Shown here piece after piece: positions 49,801-59,776 of a DNA stretch of 64,000 nt. Each line of letters opens with the position of its first letter. Position 1 is the first letter of the stretch. Origin of the DNA: Rutidosis leptorrhynchoides (taxonomy: Eukaryota; Streptophyta; Magnoliopsida; Asterales; Asteraceae); the NCBI RefSeq assembly GCF_046630445.1, contig NC_092333.1:357773001-357837000 (forward strand), given 5' to 3'. The translations under genes were made by a program, and so were the position numbers. The notes beneath the pieces were generated by a model. That model did not search any database. It was given only the letters and a program-made list of their open reading frames with translations, and had not been told where the DNA came from.

Positions 49801-49969
49801 TGACTCGTTTCGAAATTCTTAAGTTAGTAATCTTGTTTTGCATATGTAGTTCATTGTTAACATACTTAATGATATATATAATTATCATTTTATCATGTTA
49901 AATATAGTGTAACAATATCTTAATATGATACATATGTATTTAATAAGACGTTGTTATAACGATAATCGT

Positions 49970-50000
<31 letters not shown>

Positions 50001-50317
50001 TTTCGAGTTTCTTAACTTAGTAGTCTCATTTTTATGTATATATCTCATTGTTAGTATACCTATTGAGATACTTACTTATCATAATATAATGTTAACTATA
50101 TATATACATATCCATATATATATCATCATATAGTTTTTACAAGTTTTAACGTTCGTGAATCGCCGGTCAACTTGGGTAGTCAATTGTCTACATGAAACCT
50201 ATTTCAATTAATCAAGTCTTAACAAGTTTGATTGCTTAACATGTTGAAAACATTTAATCATGTAAATTATCAATTTCATTTAATATAAATAAACATGGAA
50301 AAGTTCGGGTCACTACA
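46841..50317 (-). repeat. T2 5' LTR (3477 bp)
   Basis: Matches 38422-41870 with scattered differences and one (TA)n expansion near 49972-49996. The G-box is kept at 49255-49260. Confidence 0.92.
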
Positions 50318-51030
50318 TTTTATATTCTTATTTTCAGAGTTTTATACTCTGTTTTGGGGCGTTACTGTTACAAATTGAGAGTTTTCTGTTCAGGTCTGTT
50401 GGGTAAAGAAAATTTGTTCTAAATTGCGTTTTTAAAGTCATAATTACGCATCAAGTTATTAGCCTCTTTGTAGGAGATTCATATTTGTTGATGTTTTTAG
50501 GTTGTTTGAAAAATGCCTTCATGATGTCTTCGAAAGCGGGTGTTTTGCCCATATATAATATCTAGGCGTTATGTGGTTAGGCCTTTTCACAGGTCCCCTA
50601 ATATTTAGATTGCATAATTGATCACTCTTTTCGTTTCAATATAATAGTCACATAAAAAATACACATTTCAAGAAATATCATATCACATTTTATTTTTTTG
50701 TTACTTTACAGTTATACTCTATACATTTACCCACCTTTTTTATTTACATATTCAAATAAAGGTTATAAAAAAATTTAACTCATTATTCTTATCTTAATAT
50801 ATTAAGGTTGATATTTATTTAAGACAAGGCAAAAATAAATACCTAACTATTAAATTAAATTAGGAGGAAAGTATAGTATAATTAAATTTATACTTAAAAA
50901 AATTCCGTTTTTAGTAAACTTTACGGAGTACAATAAATAAACTGTGAAGAAAACTATAATTTATTTATTATCAAATTAAATTTAGCATTTTACCCTAACG
51001 AGTAGCTACGTGTCATTCATTCAACGCTTA
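50318..51030. other. Sequence between T2 and the RING1 gene; possible MITE
   Basis: 50323 onward continues the unclassified sequence left of T2. Around 50625-50880 an AT-rich stretch opens with CACTCTTTTCGTTTCAATA and closes near AGGAGGAAAGTATAG, loosely like the inverted ends of Stowaway-type MITEs. The evidence is weak. No gene is seen. Confidence 0.3.
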
Positions 51031-51038
51031 ATCAAGAA

Positions 51039-51045
51039 TATAAAT
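51039..51045 (+). promoter_or_regulatory. Putative TATA box of the RING1 gene
   Basis: TATAAAT 130 bp before the start codon, with an ACGTG core at 51008 upstream and a C/T-rich leader (CCGTCCCACATTACC) between. Only about 0.7 kb separates it from the T2 LTR. Confidence 0.45.
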
Positions 51046-51174
51046 TGGAAGAATCCCTAAATAAGTTGCAATACAAATACAAAAAGCTAATTCACCGTCC
51101 CACATTACCATCTCTTCTGTATATCTTTCCCCACCGTAAAATCCTTGTTTTTTGACCTCCGGCGAATCGAGTCA

Positions 51175-53866
51175 ATGCCTGATGTAAACGGTTCAAACGA
51201 TTCAGTATATCAAGATGAACAACAACCGCAACAGAACGTTCCGGAAGCATCTCTAAACGACGACGTACAATCACAGGAACAAGGTGTTATAATTATATCA
51301 TTTTTATATTCATATAATTCTGTTAACCATTATACTTCTTATACGTACAATTTACATACGTTACTGTTGCATATTTGTATTAATTACTCAATTTATAAAC
51401 TTAATTACAGCGGAATCTGATGCTGACGATGATGATGATGATGAAAGCACTTCTTCCTACAGTTCTAGTGATAGTGAAGAGTGTGTTTTCTTTCTCTATA
51501 TATATATCTTATATCTATATCTATATCTATATCTATATATATCTATGTCTATACGTATTTAATAGTAATATAGGCGAACAGTTATAGTGAATTTATTATA
51601 AAATGAACGAGTATAATTGACACAGGGATTGTTGCAATTTGCGAGCTGTTTGAATAACATTACTGGGAGAATGCATTTTAAACATAGAGTTATTTTTCCC
51701 TAAAGTGCTAATAGTGGTGGACTTTTTCCTTTGACCATATCCGGTAACACTATTAGCTCTCAATTTGTTTAAGACTTGAGGCATTTGATTGAGATAAAAG
51801 CTGAACGTTGTAATTTTTAGGCACTCGAGTAATTTTTTCGTAAGACCGGTCCCTATGTGCGGAGCCATAGGGACAATGGTGAATCTATGATCGAAACTCA
51901 ATGGGTCCTATGCAAATTGAGTGGTACTTTGTAATTTATTTTTCAAAAAATGACCGTTACTTCAAAAAACCATTTATTTTAAAAACATATGGGTTGCTAT
52001 CGTTAAATTTATCTTTCATTTTAGTGGTGTCTATAAGAGTTTAGTAGAATTTATAGTAGAAAATAGTGGGGTCAAAGGACCCCACATGCTTCAACATACA
52101 CTCGCCTTTGTATATCGATAGTCTTGCGATTCAAATGAGCGCCAAACATATAACGCCATAGGAACGGGAATGCGATAAGCTTTTACCATAGTCACATGGT
52201 GATGGTGATGGTGGATGCTTTTGTGTTTTGCGTGTATATAAAGCGTTTAAAATGTGCCCGTATATTGTTTAGTTATAGGTTAGTGAAAGCGTGTAGTGGT
52301 TATGTGGTGTTGTTAAAGCTCAGTTATGTTAGTTATGATAGGGAGTGGTGTAAAGTACTAATAGTGGTGGACTCTTTCCTTTGACCAAAGTTGGTAATTA
52401 TTAGCTCTCAATTTGTTCAAGACTTGAGGCATTTGATTTAAAAAAAGCTGAACATTGTAATTCGTCCTCTGAAGAGGGTATAAATAATAAAACATGTTAA
52501 TAGAAAAATCACTAAACCTTTTCTGCCTGCTTTTGCTTATCTACCCTGCTTCATTTTCTGTCATGAAACTTTCTTATTAAAAAAAAAAAAAAAAAATGCT
52601 TATGAGTATTCATACCTATTCTATAATGTATATGCTTTGAAAGCTAGACTCCCTGTAAATATAGGTTCAGCTTTATAAGTATTATTTATCATCATATGAT
52701 ATAATTATATCAAAATTTGTACTTTTGTGGCTACAACTCTCACATGGATCTTCAAATCCTCTCCAACATCATTTTTCTTTTTCTTCTTGCATTTGCTGAA
52801 AATTTTACAATGCATGATGTATTCCCTCTGCAAATTTTTCTCTAAGGCGTAATTCGAGATGACCTCACAAACTATTTTGGCGTGACAGTTTATTTATGCT
52901 CCCAAAATTAGTTGAAACAGATAGTGTTGATCATTACTTTTCAGTCCACCATCATATTTTCATCAATAGATTTCCGGTAATTTATTGTATTTGAAATGTG
53001 TTGCAGGTTTGTTTATGTAAAATTGGCTGACGTTCGCAATTCCGTTCAGTGCCCAATATGTTTAGGTACTATTTTTCACAATATATTTCAATATTTGTAG
53101 ACATCAAGTATAAATAGATGCACTAATTACCATTTAATAGGTATACTTCGGAAGACCAGAAAGGTTTTAGAATGTTTACACCGGTTTTGTAGAGAGTGCA
53201 TTGATAAATCGATGAGACTCGGGTACGTATTAAAATGTGTTACTACTTTTAGAATGTCAATTCACTTGTCTGTATCTTAACTTTTTTTTTTTTTTGATAC
53301 ACTACAGGAACAATGAATGCCCTGCTTGTCGTGCTCATTGTGCAAGCCGGCGCTCTTTGAGGGATGATCCAAATTTCGATAACCTCATTGCATTGTTGTA
53401 CCCTGACATAGATAAATATGAGGAAGAGGTATACTTGTACTTATTTTATTCATCATTCACATTATAAATATGTGTGTATGTATGTACGTATGTATGCATG
53501 TATGTATGATCAAGTGATTCGCATCGCTCGGTGCATCTTGGGACCATTATGGCTGAGGACGACTTCCCTTGCTCTAGAACTTGGTTGGTTCCTCTTAGTT
53601 GGGTGGTTTCGGGGGTGTCTACCGTAAAGGTGCATGAGTGGTTTTTGGTTTGCTAAGGGTGGTTGGCTCTTTGCTTGCGCAACAACTTCCACCCGGCATG
53701 CCCTCGAGTTGCTGTCCACAAGGTCTTTTGGCTCTATTTATTGAGGCAACGACAAGCGTCGTTTTAGTGGCGTCTTGACTGCCGCTCAGAGCCTAAATTG
53801 ATTCTTAGGCATGCTTTAAACCCCATGAAAATCTGATTCTACCATTTTCATGGCGTCCCCCCTATA

Positions 53867-53922
<56 letters not shown>

Positions 53923-56718
53923 TTTTTTATTCATCTTTGTATGTTTTAATTTATTTTTTAATTTCTATTTTCTAGTTTTTAAAAAAAAAAAAAAAAAAGA
54001 GTCTTTTTTTTAGCCGGAGGTCCTCACGGAAGCAATCTCTCTACCCTGGAGTAGAGAGGGGGATGAATTTCCTTTACCGTGGGTGGAGAATTCTCTCGAC
54101 TCGTGGTAACAGAAACGACTTCTCTTCTAGTTTAGGGTAGAGGAAGGATTGTCTACACCTTACCTCCCCCATACCTCGCAGGCGCGGGATTGGGTATTGT
54201 TGTTGTTGTTGTTGTTGTTGTCACATTATAAATATATTTTCTATGATGTTAAACTGTCCAAACTGCTGTTTCGGATAACAGGAATTGACCTTTAGTGAGG
54301 ATGAAAAAGCTAGAAATGAACAGGTGAATTTAATAGTTGAATTAATTAATTGTATTTTACCAGTATCATTACATTGTTTCAATTTAATCTTATTATTCTA
54401 GAATAATTTGAGTTATGTGGACAGATTCAGGCATCGATTGCCCAAACTTCCCGTCGCCAATTAGAAGCACTCGGCAAAAAACGTGCATCCGCTAAAGCGA
54501 CAGCCGCTGCATATATTAGAAGATCACAGACGAACAACAGAAATCTCAGGGGAAAAAGGAATCGGAAATCTACCGAACCGCTAGGTTCTGATAATGAGGT
54601 TAATGCAGGCCGATCTTCAACATCAGAAGATGAACACGTATTACCGAAACGGTACAAAAGAAGGGTCGGATGTCAATCTGCAAATGGAGGCTGTGATAAT
54701 AATGAAGCAGAAGGTTCTAGAAAACCGATTGGTGTGCATGTTAGCACTGGCGGCAGCCCAGAAATTCTGACGTGGGGTTGTGGCGGCATTCGGAGCGGCA
54801 GCCGGAGTCATACGCGCCATGGTAGTCAAAGTAGTAGTGGTGTTAAAAATACAAGTAGTAGTCAACTCCCCAAGCTGATTGACCATCTCCAGAAGCTACC
54901 ACAAAATGATGATGATAAGGTAATATTGAATAATATCTTGTTACTAATAAATAGCTCTAACCAAGGCTGTAAAAGTCACGAGCCGGGGACGAGTTGGGGG
55001 TTGACCAACGTTGACTTTTGGTGATAAATAAATTAAACATATATGGAGTATATTATATTATACCTAAATATTCCAAATATAAAACTTATATTTTTCAAAC
55101 ATAGTTATATGGAACAAAATTTAATTTTAAAAAATATAAATTTTTTTGACCTAACTTTGACTTTGACCAACCCGGCCAAATGTGATATTTCATGTATGCA
55201 ATGGTAATTTACTTTATGGGTGCTCTTTTTAAGTAGACTTTATATTTATAATTATAATTATAATTATATGCTAATATGCTTTTCTCCAGTTAAATTTCAA
55301 TCTCAAGCTCTTATCCTTGGATGAACAAAACATACCTAATTTGCAACAGCCGTACATTTGCTGCAAGTCAACCATGTCAACTTTTAATATCCGTGAGGTA
55401 AATCATATTCTTTGATGTTGGCTTTTTAAAAACTGAATATTTTCCTATATATCTGAGTATGATTTTTTCTGCAAGTGGTATATGATGTTGTTCCTGTTAT
55501 GTTTGTTGTAATCAGTATGTTGCTCATATGAATGATTTGGAAGCCAACAAGATTGAGTTATTGTTAGTAAAAGGGGATCGTAATGAAGTTGATAATTCAG
55601 TGTCTTCAAGTCTTCAACCTGAACCGGTTGTAAATCCTCAGACAGTTGACTTGCAACTGTTGGAAGATCATCAAATCTTGTTGGATATTGCTAAAACATC
55701 CTGTCGGAACCATCTGGTATGCTCTCTGTTTTACCTAGATAATATTGCATAAGCACAAAAGGGTAAGTTTATTATTCAAACACAATAATAAACAGGTTGG
55801 ATATGCGTGTGCATACCTTGGCATTCATGTAGGCCCATGTTCTTAAAATAGAGTTGGCAAAATTGACTTGTTTACCTAAAATCCTTTGAATTTGGTTGTT
55901 TTGTGTCAAACGAGTAAATTATGAAACTTGTCAATTGGATTGAAACTCGATGAAATTTTTCGTTTGTAAATAATACAGTATTAATATGTTAGCTAACCAT
56001 CACAAGATAGCCCAGCCGTGGCCGTGATTTCGTTGCAAGAAGTCGTAGGTTCTTCGAATCTTGTGCTGGCCAGAGATGGGTTGGAAACGGACATGGAGTA
56101 ATTTGGCTGGGTCGCGTATATTCGAGTATGAGGTCGGGAATACTCGTCCTTTTGGGTAACCTGAACAGGGAAAACCTTATAAAAACATTCTTTCTTCGTT
56201 CGAAAAAAGAAGTGTTGGTGGGTCAACCCAGCCAGTTTTGTCTTTTGACCAATTAGCATGCTTGCTCATATATGGTATTGTATAACAGAGAATATTATAT
56301 ATCAGCTCGTTTCTAACCTAGTGTTTTCTTTCTCCTTTTTGTAGATTAATGTAAACCCTGTAGATTATCGTGTACTGATACAATATTTGTAGAGTACAAA
56401 TGCAAATACCTAAGTAAACCCTAATGGCCCATCTGTACAATTGGGTTGGGCCCATGAACCTAACTAATAATCTAATTACATTTTTATACTCCTTCGCAGT
56501 TGGAGTGGGAGAAAAATACAGATACTCACACTTATGGTGTTTACATTCTAATACTTTTCTGATGGTGTTTACAGACTATGGTTTACAGGGAGAGGCCGGT
56601 AAGCAAGTCAACGTCATTCAATGAGAAAGATTACTATATTAGAGCATATGTGGACGGTATGATATCCGTTATGCAAAAGAAAATAATAGCAATAGATATA
56701 AATGATGCTGTACCTTAA
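51175..56718 (+). CDS. RING1: RING1-type Polycomb (PRC1) E3 ubiquitin-protein ligase, ten exons
   Basis: Exons: 51175-51283, 51411-51480, 53007-53065, 53141-53222, 53308-53428, 54282-54323, 54425-54919, 55290-55397, 55516-55716, 56575-56718. All introns are GT-AG, and the joined length (1431 nt) gives 476 residues, close to Arabidopsis RING1A/B. Residues 40-60 are acidic (Asp run). A C3HC4 RING spans residues 75-114 (Cys75, Cys78, Cys91, His93, Cys96, Cys99, Cys111, Cys114; QCPICLG and [13 protein letters not shown]). After it come the conserved [12 protein letters not shown] helix, a basic linker and, from about residue 327, the RAWUL fold ([10 protein letters not shown] ... HLTMVYRER). The family catalyses H2A mono-ubiquitination in PRC1 in the nucleus, silencing developmental genes. 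After YRER the frame runs about 39 residues further than I expect for the family, so the last splice or end is the least certain part. Confidence 0.93.
51701..52462. repeat. Direct repeats of about 115-120 bp within RING1 intron 2
   Basis: 51701-51822 and 52351-52462 share blocks such as ATAGTGGTGGACT, TTAGCTCTCAATTTGTT and AAGACTTGAGGCATTTGATT, spaced 650 bp apart. No tRNA-type primer site or clear TG/CA ends is seen, so a partial intron duplication is more likely than a terminal-repeat retrotransposon. Confidence 0.75.
51849..51874. repeat. Perfect 9-bp hairpin in RING1 intron 2
   Basis: GTCCCTATG and CATAGGGAC separated by 8 bases, located just after the first direct repeat. Confidence 0.7.
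53505..54006. other. GC-richer inserted segment in RING1 intron 5, with (ATT)n
   Basis: 53505-53870 is clearly richer in G and C than the surrounding intron and has no recognised family; it is followed by an (ATT)n tract (53870-53935) and an A-run. It directly precedes the SINE at 54007 and may be part of a composite insertion. Confidence 0.45.
54007..54222 (+). mobile_element. SINE with (TTG)n tail in RING1 intron 5
   Basis: The 3' half (AAGGATTGTCTACACCTTACC, then CGCAGGCGCGGGATTGGG) ends in (TTG)n at 54199-54222. This body with a TTG tail is characteristic of a widespread plant SINE type (Au/TS-like). The 5' head is diverged. It is in the same orientation as the gene and leaves the splice sites untouched. 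Confidence 0.6.
56003..56225 (+). mobile_element. tRNA-derived SINE in RING1 intron 9
   Basis: Begins with an A-box-like TAGCCCAGCCGTGG and a B-box-like GGTTCTTCGAATC about 30 bases later, continues with a non-tRNA body (GGTCGGGAATACTCGTCC) and ends TTCTTTCTTCGTTCG followed by A-rich sequence. Confidence 0.5.
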
Positions 56719-57580
56719 TGAATGTTGGGTCCTTTTGTAGTAGAATGTATGGTAAATACAGAACGTTTATCTCTGTTACTAAAAAGGGTGTGTGTTTTAT
56801 TTGAAAAGGCTAAACACCCGAGATTTCACTCTTTAAAAGTTGCAAATAATCACATTAGTATGCTTTGCACCAACATCTCTTTTGTTTTGGTAGGATCAGC
56901 TGTACCGTTTGATGAGCTTAGAAATATTTTATCCTTCGCAAGAAAAGGTAAACTATAGAAAATAGTTTATTATCTTTTAATTAGAAGCGTAGCAACCTTC
57001 ATTTTCTTTCCAGTCAGCTTGTTTGATTCGTTGTATGTAATGTATGTATGTATCATGAGTGTATATCCAATCATAGGGATTTTGTTTGTGTATTTCATAA
57101 GTTTGGTTCGTTTAATTGTTGCACATCCATTGTTTCGACGTCGTTTGGTTTTCATCGGTTTGTTTAGGTATTGGTGCAATATTTCATTGTTCAATGGTTT
57201 GGATTAGGTCAATGTTCTCAAAAAGATCCTGGAATCTTTCAATCAGACGTGCCGAGGCCCGAGTATGACAATTGTTTTCATCTATTCTAATTTTATTTCA
57301 TGTTTTTTCAGGGATAAAAAATGAGTATTATGTAGAGTATAATTATACCTTTATCTAGAAGACATGTCATGCATCTTTTTTTTTTTTATCTCAATTTTTG
57401 GAAATTTATATCAGCCAAAATTGATACACTCAATGATACAAACTAACAAAATTTTATCAACAAAAAAAAAAACCCATCATAACTTATAAACATTCATAAA
57501 CAAATTGATAAAAATAAACAAAATTGATAAACATTGATAAACCACCGTAGCTAATTGATCCTATTATGGTATATAGTAAA
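56719..57580. other. 3' flank of RING1
   Basis: Probably holds the 3' UTR; the GTATGTAATGTATGTATG run near 57035 and T-runs near 57370 are low complexity. A frame at 56722-56958 has no recognisable family. Confidence 0.4.
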
Positions 57581-59060
57581 CTAGTTCAAAGACCCGTGAA
57601 TTCACGGGTTTATTAAAAAAACATAAAAAGAAAGACTAACCAAATAATGGTTATAAAAACATATATTAAAACGTAAAACATATATATACATTGTGACTTG
57701 CAGTGTTTGCTTATAGTAACACTAATAACACATATTCGAGTAAGAGTTTGTTACAATTTAAAATGAATTCAAATTGTTTTATTATTCCCATAAAAGTTAA
57801 CCCAATCAACTTACATACCGTGACCCAATTATAATAGTTGTCATATATGAAGCGACCTGGTACTAATCCTTAAAAAACACTGATAAACTCGTTCACAATA
57901 TACTCCAATTTAGACATCCGAGAAACATAAGGTCATCATACACAATTTGACCATTTTTTACATCCTAATAAATGAACATAAGTATGCAAAACTACACCAA
58001 CAAAACTTATCATGCATTTACTTACAAAACCAAACATACAAAACAATGATCTACTATATAAAAAGTAAATAAAAAAGCATACCCTAAAGTAATGGGCAGA
58101 GAAGATTCATTAGAAAGATGAGTAAAAACTTGACCCATATGCGAAACTTCAGACCAAGAAGCCAAAAAGTGAATCATAATAGGTTATTATCAAAGCAACA
58201 AACAAAATCAACGCAAGTAATTGAGAAAACACCAGAATGCTTGTAATTTAAAGATGTAACAAAATATACAAAATTAATCAAACATACTGATTATAAATTG
58301 CAATAGCTACACGTTCATTTGCCAAACTTTATGTAGCATCATCTATCCTCCACCAACTACTAATCATTCCAAAGCTAATAAGATATATAGAAATCACCTT
58401 AACAAATTATTTACATATTTCATTTATTGCCTGGGGTGTATTTGAAAAAGTTTATTAAACGAACATGAGAATCATGGATTCAACACCTGGTGTTGATATG
58501 CTAACTTGATTTTTAGCAACCAAACCTGCAATAAGTAACAAACTTGAAAAAATAGAAACCCTTTTATCGATATAAATTAAAAATCTTGAAATTTAACAAA
58601 ACCCCATGTGTTGCTGCATCAAGACTAAGTCACTCAAGCTATGATTTTACCTCAGGATATGAAATAAATCATATGCACGATTTCACAAAACTTCGAGTGA
58701 ATAGAAAGAAAGAAGGAAGAAAAAAGATGAAGATAACAACAAAGATTACACATACCTGATTTCAAACAAAAGTGACAATCATGTTAGGATTTAACACCTG
58801 GTGTGGATATGTTAACTGCAAATTTTTAACAACTAAATTATCAAATTAATTTAAAATCTTATAATTTAAGAAAAACCCCATGTGTAGTTGCACCAAGACT
58901 AAGCACGCTCAAGCTATGATTTTACCTCAGGCTATGAAATAAAGCAGATGCATGATTTCACAAACCTCCGAGTGAATTTAAAGAAAGAAGAAGGATGAAT
59001 ATAACAACAGAGATACACATACATGATTTTAAATCATACATATCAACAGAGTAATTAATT
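57581..59060 (-). mobile_element. Non-autonomous Helitron, 3' terminus well defined, 5' end not found
   Basis: On the minus strand an 18-bp palindrome ACCCGTGAATTCACGGGT (57592-57609) is followed by CTTTGAA and CTAG (57584-57581), and the next base is T. Helitrons end in CTRR, about ten bases after a hairpin, and insert before T, so the end is convincing. The body is AT-rich and without rolling-circle replication or helicase motifs. I could not locate the TC start, so the right border is a guess placed after the tandem duplication. Confidence 0.5.
58468..59040. repeat. Tandem duplication of a roughly 300-bp unit
   Basis: 58468-58766 and 58777-59040 share AACACCTGGTGT-GATATG, ACCCCATGTGT, CAAGCTATGATTTTACCTCA and GATACACATAC-like blocks with moderate divergence. 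It lies in the Helitron-like stretch. Confidence 0.8.
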
Positions 59061-59079
59061 AAAGAAATCATGTTATCTT

Positions 59080-59080
59080 C

Positions 59081-59109
<29 letters not shown>
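59080..59109. repeat. Poly(A) run
   Basis: About 30 consecutive A. It could be the tail of a retroposed sequence, but no body is recognised next to it. Confidence 0.9.
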
Positions 59110-59111
<2 letters not shown>

Positions 59112-59397
59112 AACTCCTCACGTTTTAGTCAGAAGAAGTAACAATTGTTCACATTTTCTATAGTGGGGAATAGAAGCTTAATAAATGAATAAATAAATAT
59201 CTTCAAAACACTAACCATTTAGAGTAACTGATGTACATAACACCATATGCAGTATCTGTAAAACTTGGATTCAACTGGTCCTAAGCATAGTAAAATAGCA
59301 ATAGAAACTGAGTAATCAAATACACTTGTAAAAGAGTAGATATTACTTTTAAGGCTGCTATATCGTTCTTTGCACCTCTCAAAACTATGGTACACGC

Positions 59398-59735
59398 TGT
59401 TAGATGATAGATTAGCGGCCCAACCCGATTGTGGGCTTGGGTCTGTTAGGGTTTCTAGGTCGATTAGGGTTACTTTGTAATCTATATATATGATATGATA
59501 GGTCAGATCATGTTGAGATTGAGAGAAAAGATAAGATAGAGTGAGATTCGGTATATAGGAAGAAGACTCGGTATGAGAGAGAATCGGTAAAATTACATTC
59601 CACAACTTTAAGACTCGGTTACAATACAATGGCTATCTAATTAGGACTACTTAGGTTCCTTATACAGCCCTCTTCTAAGGAACCTTCATTTAAGCTTAAT
59701 TCACATTAACACTATACAACTTCGGGGTCCTAACA
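59398..59735 (-). repeat. 3' LTR of C1
   Basis: 338 bp, TGTTAGGACC...CATCTAACA on the minus strand, with a TATA-like TATATATAGATTAC region and a CT-rich start (TCTCTCTCATACCG). Flanked on the outside by CACGC (59393-59397); the matching duplication is outside the window. Confidence 0.75.
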
Positions 59736-59750
59736 ATCTCCCCCTTAGTG
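59736..59750 (-). promoter_or_regulatory. C1 polypurine tract
   Basis: Minus strand CACTAAGGGGGAGAT, immediately before the LTR start. Confidence 0.85.
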
Positions 59751-59776
59751 TTAAATGTGAACTTTACAATATAATC

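Larger units (their letters stand above)
38422..50317 (-). mobile_element. Chromovirus-related Ty3/gypsy element (T2) with captured F-box gene, complete ends
   Basis: 11,896 bp, flanked by TTTTA (38417-38421 and 50318-50322). 5' LTR 46841-50317 (3477 bp), 3' LTR 38422-41870 (3449 bp), internal 4970 bp. Internal order on the minus strand: primer-binding site, conserved leader, acidic accessory frame, F-box-type gene copy, internal PPT-like motif, gag, zinc knuckle, protease, reverse transcriptase and the beginning of RNase H. No integrase is seen, so it is not autonomous. The coding region has several breaks. LTRs differ by a few percent. Confidence 0.9.

Noticed and set aside
56003-56080. Possible functional tRNA gene
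   Set aside because: B-box has extra bases, no acceptor stem, and the tRNA-like part runs into a longer SINE-type body.
56722-56958. Additional exon of RING1
   Set aside because: It follows the stop codon, lacks similarity to the family, and no splice arrangement joining it in frame was evident.
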